64,000 nt of DNA from positions 803,832 to 867,831 of the forward strand of contig JAYKAV010000289.1 in NCBI GenBank assembly GCA_035582835.1, in the 5' to 3' direction. Each line of letters starts with the position of its first letter. Within the stretch, counting starts at the first letter, position 1. A program made the translations under genes and the position numbers. Shown one piece after another: positions 37,628-64,000 of this stretch. This DNA comes from Phoebastria nigripes. Taxonomy: Eukaryota > Chordata > Aves > Procellariiformes > Diomedeidae. Under the pieces are notes generated by a model. It saw only the letters and a list, made by a program, of their open reading frames with translations, ran no database searches and was not told the origin of the DNA.

Positions 37628-37872
37628 CTTGATGAAGGTGATGGAGCAGTGGGTGGAAGTCTCGGTAGCTGAGACCCACACTGGGATGTCTGAGCCCACC
37701 AAACAAATGATCCAGGAGAGCATCATTCAGGGCAGGATGCACAGCTACAGCAGGGACCTCCTGAAGGAAAACAACTGGCTCCAGGAGATCACACGGGACC
37801 TGAAGATCCGAGTGGACCTACTGGAGAACAGGGAGAAGGAGATGGCCAAGTGCATGGTCTGCAACCGCAGGG
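37628..37872 (+). pseudogene. CFAP157: CFAP157-like single exon, probable relic
   Basis: An acceptor (ctcttctccccacag) precedes an open coiled-coil segment of about 80 residues starting LMKVMEQWVEV. It holds HTGMSEPTKQMIQES, then YSRDLLKENNWLQEITRDL, then VDLLENREKEMAKC. This aligns by eye with the middle of human CFAP157, where M.E.TK..I.E, LL.EN..L and .LLEN..K.MA occur at the same spacing. CFAP157 is a ciliary/sperm coiled-coil protein of about 520 residues and neighbours PTRH1 in human, so position supports the call. I cannot find the N-terminal or C-terminal exons nearby. No good donor closes the exon; the frame runs on into what looks like intron. A second short coiled-coil stretch after an acceptor at 37952 stops at 38068. 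I read this as a decayed gene; missing exons through divergence are the alternative. Confidence 0.5.
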
Positions 37873-38089
37873 TCCCAGCCAGTACAGGAATGGGCGACAC
37901 AGCAGGGTGGTTGGGGACACCTTTGCTTCCCTGCCTGTCCCTTGGTCGCAGGTAGCCTCAATGCTACAGGACAAGCTCAGGAGCTGGGAGCTGAGGACGG
38001 AGCGGAGGAAGGTCTGGTGCCAGCTGGAGTGGAGGAAGGAAGCGGCAGCAGCGCTGTGGTACGCGTGACCCAGCAAGGGTCCCAGCGCT

Positions 38090-38635
38090 TGTTCCAGTGC
38101 TCGCTGGGACGCGGGCGAGGAGCTGCCTGCGCTGGGGCTCTTGGTGCAGCTGCACTCACAGGGTATGCAGCTGGACAGCACGTGCCGGCAGAGCCCAGGG
38201 CTTTGTGAAGCTGTGGTGGTGGGGAGACCCTGCTTCCTGGGCTGCCCTCTCTGCCATGAGACCTGTAACGGGTCTGTGAGGAGGAGCCAGAACTCCTCCA
38301 GCTGTTGGAAACTCCAAGGTTTGGCTGAAAACAACCTAACTCAAAAACTATGAAGCCAGCCCTGAAACTTGCTGCAGCTCAGCGGGAGCAGCCCTCGTGT
38401 GCTGCTGAGCTACGAGATACCAGGCGACTCGTGCTTTTCCAGTTTCTCAACAAAGCCGAAGTGGTTTTGGATCCTGCAGACGTCACTCCTGTTGCTCCCC
38501 CCTTCCCACTGGAAGCTGGGCTGGCAGAACAGGGATGGGAACATGGATCTGAGCCGCAGAGAGCCAGGGACAGCTGGAGTTCGGCAGGTGGCGCAGGGGA
38601 GAGGGGCAGGAGCAGGGCAGAGCCAGGGGCGAGGG
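38090..38635. other. Interval between the CFAP157-like relic and PTRH1, no gene recognised
   Basis: Short open frames occur on both strands, none matching a family I know. Some of this may be further decayed CFAP157 sequence. Confidence 0.4.
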
Positions 38636-38641
38636 TTTATT
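38636..38641 (-). promoter_or_regulatory. PTRH1: Polyadenylation signal AATAAA of PTRH1
   Basis: AATAAA on the minus strand, 206 bases past the PTRH1 stop codon. An overlapping ATTAAA follows at once. It implies a short 3' UTR. Confidence 0.6.
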
Positions 38642-38846
38642 TAATTTCTGTGCCAAACCGTCGTATGAAGCCACTGCAGGGGTTTGAGTGGGACACGAGC
38701 TGCCCGTAGCTGTGTGGGGATGGACTGGGGCTGCCCCAGCACCCGGCCAGGCTGCCCAGCAGCGCCAGCTCTGCTTCACACCACGGTCACCCTGGAGAGT
38801 CCACAGTGCTCTGTCCATCATCCACACAAGTCCCCGAGGATTTGCG

Positions 38847-40956
38847 TCAGCCCCTGTCCCCTGGCTCCCCCACGGGCGCTCTCCTCTGCAGGATGTGCTC
38901 CAGCAGGAACGTTGCTGCCTGGGCCAGGACCTGCTCCAGCCTCTCCTGCTCCTCAGTGCTGAACGGAGCCAGGACATAGCTGGACACCGTCACTTCACCC
39001 TCTGGCCGCCCGATGCCGACCCTGAGCCGGGTCATCTCCTGGGGAGGAAGAAGGAGAGCTGGAGAAGCTGCACCTCAAGGGCCCAGCTGAGACAGAGCTG
39101 GGGCGAGGCAAGGGAGCAGCCCCTCATGTTTTCCAGGTGGTTTTCAGTGCTTGCTCCAAGAAACATGATTTTGGAAGAGGCTTTTGCTGGGCTGTGCTGA
39201 GATCCCAGGCTCCTGCCAGGCCTGGCAGAGCTGCTTGAGCTAATTGTTTCCATGTCCTCCATGGCGGCCAAACCGACATCAGCCCTCGGGGAAGCAGAGG
39301 GAAGGAGGGGAAGGAGAAAAGGAGGGAGAGGAAAGGGAGCAGGGGCTTGTCTGAGGGGAGTTGGAAGAATGGGAGTGGGAGGATGACAAGCCATGCATTT
39401 GAGGTGGGGGCAGGATTGATCCCCTTCCACCGAGGCCCACTCACGTTGGAGTGCAGAGCACTGATGCAGGATCGGACCCCGTTGTGTCCCCTTGGGAGAG
39501 AAGGAGAAAACCCACCATTAGTCTGTAAGAGACAGCCCCCCCCCACCCCCCCAGTATGGTCTTGGGGTCTCTCGCTGCAGGGACTCAGAGATGTGGTCCC
39601 AGCCAGGGGCTGCAGCCCCCATGCCCTGGCTCTGCAGTAACATCCAACCCCTGGGGCTGAGAGCAGCTGGCTGGGGAGGACAAGGGGAAGCAGGGCTGGG
39701 ACAGCACGTTCTGTGCGTCTCAGCTCTTGCTGCAGCTGGTGCACGAGTGGCTGAGCGCTGTGGCCCAGTACCATCCCTGCCCTGGCCCACAGTGGAAGAT
39801 TTCCTAGGTTTAATGTCTCAAGGCTGACCCAGGAGCTGGCGCTGGGGCAGGCAGAGTGGAGGCAGAGTGCTATAAAAAGCCCATGTGGTGCAGCCGATGG
39901 GCTGGATCCAGCCCACAGCTGCTTCCAGGAGACTCCCTGCCCTTCCTGCCAGGGCAGGAACCGGGAGGCTGCCCAAACAGCCGGCTGTTGCTTCTGCAAC
40001 TGGGATCGGGCCCAGGGCTGGCGCTGGGGCTGAAAACACTGCCAGGTTGGTGGGATGGGGCCAGGAANGGCCCACGTGCCTGTAAGGGCATGGCAAGGCC
40101 TCGAACCAGCTCACACAACCAGAGAGCTGGGGCCACCCCATACCTTGCACTGCCTCCCAGCTTGATTGCCACCTTGCCCAGGGCCTTGTCCAGGTCGTCA
40201 TGAACCAGGTAAATGTCTTCTGGGCAGAGGTTGTAGATCTCAGCTTTGGAAACAGAAATACAACCCAAGAAATGAGGGGGAGACAGACTCACCAGGCCCT
40301 GACCCTGCAGAGCTGGGCAGGGGGACAGCAGGGCCATCACAGGGCCCGGTGGCACAGCAGGCTTCGGGGGTGACCGAGCCGCTCACCGGCGCTGGCGATG
40401 CTGAGCCCGTTGAGGTTCATCAGCCTCCGCGGCTTGAGTAGCAACAGCTCCAGCCCACGGGCCGTGGCCAGGGCCACGTCGGCGCAGCACCGCCTGTCTG
40501 CTCGCCAGCCCTCGGCCACCTCCAGCTGCCGGGCCAGCCGGTCCAGCACCCCCATGCCCACACTGTGCCGCGTCCCCCGCAGCCCGTAGTTGCCCAGGCC
40601 GGCCACCTGCCCACCGGATGTCAACAGGGCTCTGCCGGGCCGCCATGAGGCCCCTGGCCCCTCCACGGGCCTGATCCCCCCCCCCCCAACACCCCTCAGC
40701 CCCGCTCCTCACAGACCCCATCCCCCTCAGCCTCCATCCCCTCGGACCCGATCCCCCCGCGCTCCCCCCGCCAGGCTGGGTCCCCTCAGCCCCGATACCC
40801 CCCGGCCCGCCCAGCCCCGGTCCCCTCCGACCTCCCCTCAGCCCCGCTCCCCTCCCTTCCCCTCAAGCCCGGCCCCGCCCCCGGCCCCACCATGACGCGC
40901 GGCCCCGCCCGGCTGACGAGCGGTCGCGCGCGCCCCACCAGCTCCGCCGCCAGCAT
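38847..40956 (-). CDS. PTRH1: Peptidyl-tRNA hydrolase 1
   Basis: A bacterial-type Pth enzyme that frees tRNA from peptidyl-tRNA, and so helps recycle stalled or aborted translation products. Five exons on the minus strand: 40956-40891, 40606-40387, 40243-40144, 39490-39445, 39038-38847. They total 624 bases and 207 residues (human 214) with all phases consistent. Active-site elements are present: [15 protein letters not shown] with Asn28 and catalytic His36, LMNLNG with Asn86, VHDDLD with Asp111, and GHNGVRS with Asn132. The usual GLGNPG reads GLGNYG here. The start [13 protein letters not shown] was chosen because upstream codons run into the shared promoter (CCAAT at 41002). The gene is divergent from TTC16, with 341 bases between the two start codons. 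Confidence 0.95.
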
Positions 40957-41297
40957 CGCGCCGCGTCCTCCCTTCCCCCGTGGCGTCACGCCCGCGCGCC
41001 GCCAATGGCNCGGCACCGCCCCGCCCCCGCCGCCATCTTGCTTACGGGCAGCGCCGCCATCTTGCTTGCGGGCGGCAAGGCGGGCCCGGGGCGGTGGCGT
41101 GGGGCGGGCCGCGCTTCGCCCACGCAGGGGCCGTGGCCGCCGGTGTGGTAAAGCCCCGGGGCTCCGCCGGCCGTGGCACCCCCGCAGAGGGCCAGTCTAG
41201 CGGGGCGGTTGGGGCAGGGACGGGGGAGCGCAGCCAGGGCGAGCTGTGGGGTTTCTGGGAGCCGCGGCCTGGGAACGGTCCCTCAGGCGGGAGGGGG
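40957..41297. promoter_or_regulatory. Bidirectional CpG promoter of PTRH1 and TTC16 with duplicated YY1 sites
   Basis: A CpG-rich 341-base spacer between divergent start codons. It holds a CRE-like tggcgtcacg (40981-40990), a CCAAT box (41002-41006) and GC boxes. A 24-base direct repeat at 41029-41076 has each copy starting gccgccatcttg, the classic YY1 site of TATA-less promoters. These are direct sequence observations; bidirectional activity is inferred from the gene layout. Confidence 0.7.
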
Positions 41298-44200
41298 ATG
41301 GAGGCCGGGGGGCTGTTTGCCACGGCGGTGCCGGAGGAGCAGCTGGGGGAGGCTTGGGAGAGGTCCCTGCGGAGGGTCTTCGGGCCCAGCCAGTGTCTGC
41401 ACAGCGTCGGGTCCCCGAGGGAAGCGGGGTCCCTGCCCGCAGTTGTGCGGGGCAGGGTGCAGGTGCAGTAAGTGCCCGGGGCTCTGCCCAGTGTTTTATG
41501 TGTTCATGCCTGTTATGTTCCCACTCACACCATCCTTAGCAGCAGCCTTTGGGGTCTGGCTGGATGGGGGGGGGATAAGTGATCCCTCACCTTCCTCCAG
41601 CCCTGGGTGGCTCCTGGCCCTGCCAGTGGAGCAGAGCTTTCTTCCAAGGCTGTGTGACAGTCCCCCAGTCCAGCAGCNCGTCACTGGGCTTCGCTCACGG
41701 CTCTTTTCCTCTCCACAGCTGGCAGAAAGGGCTGGACTTCTCCTCCTGTGGCCAGTGGGAGGAAGTCATCACCTGCTATTCGAAAGCCATCAACCTGGAT
41801 CCACAGAGGGTAAAGGGTCCCCAGAGGGCTAGGGATACACCAGGCTGGGAGCTGGAGAAGGCAGGCAGCATTGTTAAGGCTGGCTCTCATGCTGGCATCT
41901 GGCTTCAGGATGCTGTTAACCTCTTGCCGGCCTGATCCTGGGTAGTTTGAGCAGGGCTGGGCTGGGCCAGTGTGGGCTGAGGGTTGTCTGTGGTGCAGGC
42001 AGAGCTGTATGAGCAGCAGGCAGAGGCCTTCCTCCAGCTCTGTGACTTCCAGTTGACCATGCTGAACTTCAGGAAGGTGCTCATGCTGGTGCCTGCACGG
42101 GAGCAGCCCTTGCCTGGCTTGCGTGCCCCTTGTCCTTGATCTGCAGGTCAGCCACTGCTCCCCTCCCCCTGTCTGCAGCCCCGGCCTGTGGCCAGGCTGA
42201 CAAGGCTTCCCTGCAGGGCCGATGTCTGCTCGACCAGCAGCTCTACTGCGAGGCCTTGGAGGCCTTCACAAAGGCAGCCGAGCTGGAGCCTCACTGCAGG
42301 GTGTTTCACCAGAGGAGGTAAAGCTGGGGCAGCACTAGGCTGTCCGGCTGGGCTGGCCCTGCTGTGGGCTGCCTCCAGCCTTGCCTGTCTCCTCTTGCAG
42401 CATCATGTGTCTTGTGGCTCTCAACAAGTTCCCAGAGTGCCTCCGGATGCTCAGCAGAGACCTGGAGGAGGATGTGAGGAACCCTGATCTGTACGTGCTC
42501 CTTGCCTCCTTCTACGAACNCTTTGGGCAGGTACGGCTGCTCTGGTCCCCGAGGGGCCCTGCTGCCCCTCCTGGAGGCTGGGGATGCACTGGGAAGCACC
42601 AGGCTCTGAGGGTACCCGGCCTCCCTGGGCAGCTGGCCCTGTGTCCCCAGGACATCCGACGGGCCCTGGAGCTGGAGCCGCAGCATGGAGCTGCCCAGGC
42701 CCTGAGGTGGAGGTGTTGAGACGAGGCCAGGAGGCCAAGGTCGAGGCAGCGTCCAAGGCCCTGTGTGGGGACCTGCGCAGGGCCCTGCTCAAGATCAGCT
42801 TCGCCATCGAGAGTGACCCCTCGGCTGCTGAATTCTTCACCCTCAGGTAGTGAGAGTGTCACCGCGGCCGGTTGGCTCCATCAGCCTCCGAGCTCTCCTG
42901 TCTCTGTCCCTGTGTCACAGGGGGACCCTCTTCCAATGGCTCAAGGACTTCAGTGCAGCCCACGAGGACTTAGCCAGGGTGAGGGAGCTGGGTGCCCNGG
43001 GGGGCCCAGAGGCCCAGGAGGCTCAGCGGCACCTGGCGCTCACCTACAACGACTGTGCTGTGCACTGCTACACCCTGGGCCGATTCGATGAGGCTGTGAT
43101 GCTCCTTGGCAAGGCTTTGCGGGACAAGAGGAGGGAGAAGGGGCTCTATGTCAACAGAGGAGGCAAGTAGCTGGGCTGGGGATTGCAGTGGGGTCACCGG
43201 GGTGAGGGCTGGGATGTCAGACAGCAGTGTCTGCACTCGGACATTGAGTGTGTGCAGGGCAAGGCCCTGCGCTGGGGTCCTGCGTTAGGGAGCGAAGACT
43301 GAAATGGGCAGTAGGGCCCCTTGGTTCCCCCTTGGTCCTGACCCCAGTTCACAGCTGTGCCTGCCTGGACTGTTTAAGCTGTGGGGAGAGGTATCAGGAG
43401 CCAGGATTTACCACTGGTGGTTCGGCTCCTTCCCCGCATGGCCTGTCCTGGGGGCATGGCTGGGAACAGCTGCTTTCTTCCAGACCAGGCTGTGTCTCCT
43501 GCCCGGTGGAGCTCAGAGCTTTTGGCTAATGATGCTGAAATCTTTGTGGCTGGGGTGGGCTGGACACGCACTGTGCATGTTTCCCACTGGCACGGAGAGC
43601 TCCAGACAAAGCTTGGGGGTGACAGCCAGCCCCCAGCTGCTCTCATTTAACCGAAACGCTGACGCTGCTTCACTGCACGCTGCTTCCTTCGCCTGGGGGA
43701 GCTGGCCTACACGCTAGCGGATTACCAGCAGGCACTGGAGCTGAGCCCGGGGGACCGCGTTGTGCGGAGACGGGTTGCAGCAGCACTGTGNGAGCAGGGA
43801 TGGCAGGACTTGGTGGCGAGGTGAGTGGGTGGGCTGGTGCGGTCTGCCCCAGGGCCAGTGGTGAGCCCCGGCTGCTGGGTGGGCTTGCTCCCGTCCCCTG
43901 GCAGGCAGTACCGGCAGGTGGAAGCTTGCTTCTCTGTGGCCATTGAGCAGGACCCCCAGAAACCACTGTACTACCTGTGCCGGGCCAGGGCCCGCCTGTG
44001 CCTGAGGAGGGTGGAGAGCACGAGGGAGGATGCCGCCCTAAGTCTGTGGCTCGACCCCACAGATGGCAAGGTACAGCCCTGGACTGCTCCCCGATGCCCT
44101 CCTCGGGCCGTGGGCAGTGTTCTCGGCCTGTTGCCTCGACTGCAGTCTCTGTACCTACCCCTCGTGCGGTTTGAGGCAAGCCCCAAGTTCTGTATTGGGG

Positions 44201-44875
44201 GCCAGCAGCTGATCAGGGACTGGGGTCAGGGGTCCTGCCAGGGTGTGGGTCCAAGCCAAGCAGTGAGGGCTATAGCCTGGCTCTTAACAACAGCCTTGTG
44301 CCAGAGCCACTGGGCAGGTCTCCTTCCTCTTTCCTTTTTATTTTCATTTTCGTGTTTCTTCGATGCTAATTCAGGGCAGAAGCCCTCCTGTGTCTGGCTG
44401 CACTAAGGGGAACGTGTCTCCACACGGCCATCGCCCAGCGTGGCACCACTTGGGGCAGCGGCATGGCTCGATCGATCTGGGTTTTGTTTGAGGTGAAACC
44501 CAGGCTCCCTGGTGGGGCAGGTCCTGGTGGGGCTGGCGGGGCCTTTGCTGGTGGCACGAGGTGGGTGTTTGGCTGCAGCGGTGGAAAACCTGTGGCTCAG
44601 CGCTCAGAGCTCACTGTGGGGAAGAGTTTTTCCATGGAGGAGATCCAGGTCTCACCTTGTTGCCGCTGCAGATCCTTTCCCTTGTACACTGCCTCTTTCC
44701 AAGAAAGCCTGTCCGTGCTGTCCTGAGGAGCGAGACTGGATGCCTTGCCCAAGAAACCTTGGAGAAAACACTTCAGAGCCCCCCAGAACTCACCGTTTTG
44801 GCTGATGTTGTCTGGTGTGACAGCAGCAATAGGTTCGTGCTGGGGGGTAGTTTGTCTTGGGTGTTAGCCCACTAG
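41298..44875 (+). CDS. TTC16: Tetratricopeptide repeat protein 16, damaged in this sequence
   Basis: A TPR-repeat protein of unknown biochemical role, testis/cilium-associated in mammals. Recognisable exons: 41298-41467, 41719-41809, 41999-about 42100, about 42179-42317, 42401-42530, 42651-42846, 42921-43162, 43679-43820, 43905-44070, 44672-44875. TPR blocks read GLDFSSCGQWEEVITCYSKA, AEAFLQLCDF, LLDQQLYCEALEAFTKAAEL, DLRRALLKISFAIESDPSAA, LTYNDCAVHCYTLGRFDEAV and DYQQALELSPGD, in the order of human TTC16. Damage: exon 6 needs one extra base near 42709 to avoid a stop at 42718-42720; exons 3-4 lack a clear donor and need a frame change; exon 8 is preceded by AC instead of AG. The C-terminal part is much shorter than in human (873 residues). 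It may be a pseudogene or contain assembly errors. Confidence 0.8.
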
Positions 44876-45830
44876 TGCTGCCCACTCCGAAGGGGGGGTT
44901 GCTCAAATCCCGGGTGCGAGGCTTTTGTTTGCTCTGGAGCACAGTGGCATGTTTTCAGAGCTCACTGCTCAAGTACTCGTGCTGGCAAAGGTGGGTTTTG
45001 CCCCTTTCTGCTCCAAAAAGGTGACAGTGGGTTGCTGGATGTCTACACTTGGCCTGGGAACCTTATTCCAAGCAGGTGTCTCACTCCTCCTCAGCCCTCC
45101 CTGATAAAGGATCGCTTTGGGGGGTTGCTGCAGGCCTGTAGTATTGCCTTTGCACTGGCACTTGTCCCCAGGCTGCTGATGGCACTAGCGGATGATCAGA
45201 AGGAAGCCGTGCCTGAGGGCGCAGGGCTGCACACGGGAGTAGGAGCTGTGTGAGGGACAGCGACTCGGGTGAGCAAGCCCAGGGTGCGGCAGCAGGGGCG
45301 GCAGGCTTGGATCTCGCACCCAGCCAGTGCGCAGAGCGGCAGCGATAGCTGCTGCAGGAACGGCTGGTCTGCCACCGCGCCTGCCCGGCACCTCGCCTCG
45401 GCCCTCGGCTTCCTGTGCGCAGGGCCACCAGGCAGGCTTCACAAAGCATCTCTCCCTGGGAAGGAGGTGACGTGGCTCCCACCTCCTGCTGCGCTGGCAC
45501 CAGCCTTGCGAACGTGGCCTTGGGACCTGGAGATGTGCTCTGTAGTGGGGGGGAAAGGGCTGCTGGGGCAGAGAGACCCAGTGGCCTTCCTGGAGCTACA
45601 CTGGCTCCTCTGCAGAGGACATCTGGCCCAGCTACTGCCGTTTCGCCTCCTACCCAGGGAAAGGCTGCTGTCTTGCTTCCAGTTACCTAATTGGAGAGCA
45701 TCAGCTCCGTGCCGCTAAATCCCCAAAGTCCCATTGCATCAGGCAGCTGTTCCCATGCAACTGCAAATCTTCCAAGTCCTTCCGCACTAGCTGCAGTCAG
45801 GAATCCAAGTAAAAGACTGTTCCCCAACCG
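44876..45830. other. Interval between TTC16 and the TOR2A 3' end, no exon recognised
   Basis: GC-rich sequence that could hide additional TTC16 C-terminal or 3' UTR exons. None could be supported by splice sites plus resemblance. A + strand AATAAA occurs only at 46364-46369, antisense to the TOR2A 3' UTR. Confidence 0.4.
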
Positions 45831-45852
45831 TTTATTTCATAGAAGATTTATT
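45831..45852 (-). promoter_or_regulatory. TOR2A: Two AATAAA polyadenylation signals of TOR2A
   Basis: On the minus strand AATAAA occurs at 45852-45847 and again at 45836-45831, in AT-rich sequence about 0.87 kb past the TOR2A stop. Together they mark the likely end of the 3' UTR. Confidence 0.6.
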
Positions 45853-46713
45853 TTAAAATTAGAAATGCGTAACATTTTTGGAAGAGGCAGAATTTTTGGG
45901 TCGGTCTGTGGGCCAGCTCCCAGGCAGCATTTAGGTGGTGTCTAAAATCGCTGTCCCCAAAGCTCTGGCCTTAGAGCTGGAATGGTTCCAAGTGCTGGCA
46001 GCTCATTTCAGCACAGGGCTCGAGCGGAGCATCGGGAACTTGGGGAAACGTCCCTGCACCCATCGCTCGGGCAGTTTGTTCCTAGAGAGTGAATGATTCT
46101 GGTTCCTCTGACCTGTTTTCCCATAACTGACTGCACAGAGAAGATTAAAACCTGGGCAAAGGCCAGTGATGCTGTGCACCCCATGCATGGCAGTGTGGAG
46201 CACTAATCTTCTCTAAGTTGTCCCCAGTAAGTAAGTGGCACTCCCCAGAAGCTGAATGGACGCTGGCCCCACCGAAGCCTGCAAGGTCTGACCAGCAGAA
46301 GCATCTACAAGAGGCTCAATAGCTCATAGCACCAACTCTCAGCCTGCTGTAGAAATCATCACTGAATAAAAGGAATTTTCAAAACCGCTAGTGGCACCAT
46401 GGGCTCCCTGGGAGGTAGGACTGAAATTTTTTGTAGCTGGTAAAACAAGTGAGAAGTCTTTTGGTCGTATCCACCCTCACCTGGCCAAGGGTAAATCAGT
46501 AAAGTGCTTTAAATCACATCACTTGCACTTGGTCCCGCAGCTGCATCCTGCAGCAGCCTCCTTGGGGCTGGAGACATGAGTTCAGCAGGAGAGCGCTTGT
46601 GCTGCCAAGAGGGAACACGCAGCTCCCACTGCTCATCCTGCCAGCCCTGGGCTCTGCCGCTTTACAGCTTCATATACATCCCCTATGGATCTGAGCAAGG
46701 CCCTTGCCAGCGA

Positions 46714-50073
<3,360 letters not shown>

Positions 50074-50260
50074 GGCGGCCGCCCGTTCCGGCACCGTCCG
50101 CACTACCGCTCCCGGCGTGCTCCGCGCGGGGGCGGGGCGAGGAGAGGTGGGGCCAGAGCGTGGGGCGGGGCTACGAGGACAGGGGCGTGGTCGGAGAGCG
50201 CGGGGGCGGGGCCGGGCCCATATTGCCCCGCCCCCGCGCGGGGCCGGTCCTGCAGCGGGG
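50074..50260 (-). promoter_or_regulatory. TOR2A: TOR2A CpG promoter
   Basis: CpG-dense sequence with GC boxes (gggggcggggc at about 50129-50139) immediately upstream of the TOR2A start on the minus strand. The SH2D3C poly(A) signal is only about 440 bases upstream of the TOR2A start codon, so the two tandem genes are tightly packed. Confidence 0.6.
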
Positions 50261-50512
50261 CTGGGGCACGGCTGGTGCTTTGGGGACCCCGGTCCCCCCC
50301 TTGCAGAGGGCAACCACACAGCCCTTCCAGCGAAGGGCTGTCACTGGGCCACGGCAGAGGGCCGGGGGTCAGGCAGGGCTGGGTTCACCGTGGTGGTCCC
50401 CCTCACCAGCCCTTCCCCGGGCTCTGCTCTCCCAGGGGGGCCGGGGCCTCGTTTAAATGACGCCCAAGGGAGAGGGGGTCCCCTTGAGGAACAGCATAAA
50501 AGTTTATTGTAT

Positions 50513-50518
50513 GTAAGA
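50513..50518 (-). promoter_or_regulatory. SH2D3C: Polyadenylation signal AATAAA of SH2D3C
   Basis: AATAAA on the minus strand about 490 bases past the SH2D3C stop (51005-51007). The sequence 50519-51004 is the predicted 3' UTR and shows no other feature. Confidence 0.65.
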
Positions 50519-51004
50519 ACCAAACCCATGAGATATGTACACGTATTTACAAGACGAAACGAATGAGCCTCATTATTTACAACAAGAACCGTCCTTCACA
50601 AGTCTGTACATCGAGAAGTGATCGTGAAAACATATTTACAAGCGGGATCCAGNGGCCGTGGGCAAGACGGAGATAGAAACGAAACTGAAGGGTGAGGTGA
50701 GGGGCACTGTGTAGTCATGGACCTCGGTGGGACTGGATGGCAGACACCGGTGCTGGCCTGCCCAGACATCGTCCCTGTCCCTCGAGGCAGCAGTGCGGAC
50801 CCCCTGGCCTGTCGTGTCCCAGAGATGGTAGACGGGAGGTGGCTGCTTTTCCTCCTCTTTGTCTCAAAATTGCTGATCTGTGCCCCAGCGCCTTTCTGGG
50901 CCATCTCTCCTCCTCCTGGTGGCGGGCGCCTGGCCCCATCCCTTGCCCCACAGCTGCTGCGGGGGCAGGCTGGGAGCTGGGGGGTCTCCTAGCACCCAGG
51001 GGGG

Positions 51005-63933
<12,929 letters not shown>

Positions 63934-63972
63934 GGCGCGGCGCGCCCGGCCGGGGCTGCCCCGGCCCGGCCC

Positions 63973-64000
63973 GNNNNNNNNNNNNNNNNNNNNNNNNNNN
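63973..64000. other. Assembly gap (N)
   Basis: A run of 28 N at the window end, immediately upstream of the SH2D3C first exon in very GC-rich DNA. Confidence 0.99.

Noticed and set aside
40954..41016. Longer PTRH1 start from an upstream codon
   Set aside because: The extension overlaps the CCAAT box and an ambiguous base. The start at 40956 gives a length close to human PTRH1.

Overview
This window looks like bird nuclear DNA, probably from a GC-rich microchromosome. Compact multi-exon genes with canonical GT-AG introns, strong CpG islands, few transposon relics and many G-rich minisatellites all point that way. The gene content matches human 9q34.11, which corresponds to chicken chromosome 17. 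I cannot name the species. Scattered single N bases, a 240-base N gap at 28376-28615 and a terminal gap at 63973-64000 are assembly features. No operon, CRISPR array, phage or bacterial feature is present.

Left part (1-30 kb): URM1 runs on the + strand. Its first coding exon lies just left of the window. Coding exons 2-5 span 2755-16949 and include a 12 kb intron. Downstream is a GC-rich block (about 19.3-25 kb) that carries the miR-219 hairpin at 20067-20155, exactly where mammals have MIR219A2/MIR219B between URM1 and CERCAM. AT-rich islands in this GC-rich block are candidate enhancers. From 23.7 to 30 kb there are many short tandem repeats and no recognisable gene.

Middle (30-46 kb): CERCAM (+) is complete, with 12 coding exons, 585 codons and a C-terminal RDEL. 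Next comes a single exon-like relic resembling CFAP157 (+), then PTRH1 (-, five exons, 207 codons). PTRH1 shares a divergent CpG promoter with TTC16 (+). TTC16 is recognisable across about 10 exons but carries at least one frameshift and a bad splice acceptor.

Right part (46-64 kb): TOR2A (-, five exons) has an apparent one-base shift in its signal-peptide exon. SH2D3C (-, 10 exons, 714 codons) follows, beginning from a short alternative first exon at 63853-63933.

The genes do not form one pathway. URM1 (tRNA thiolation and urmylation) and PTRH1 (peptidyl-tRNA recycling) are housekeeping genes. CERCAM and TOR2A are ER-lumen proteins, SH2D3C is a signalling adaptor, and CFAP157 and TTC16 are cilium/testis-type genes. 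The notable results are the position and palindromic nature of miR-219, the apparent joint decay of the two cilium-type genes around an intact PTRH1, and a CERCAM-to-CFAP157/PTRH1 junction that differs from the human order. I found no convincing undescribed system.
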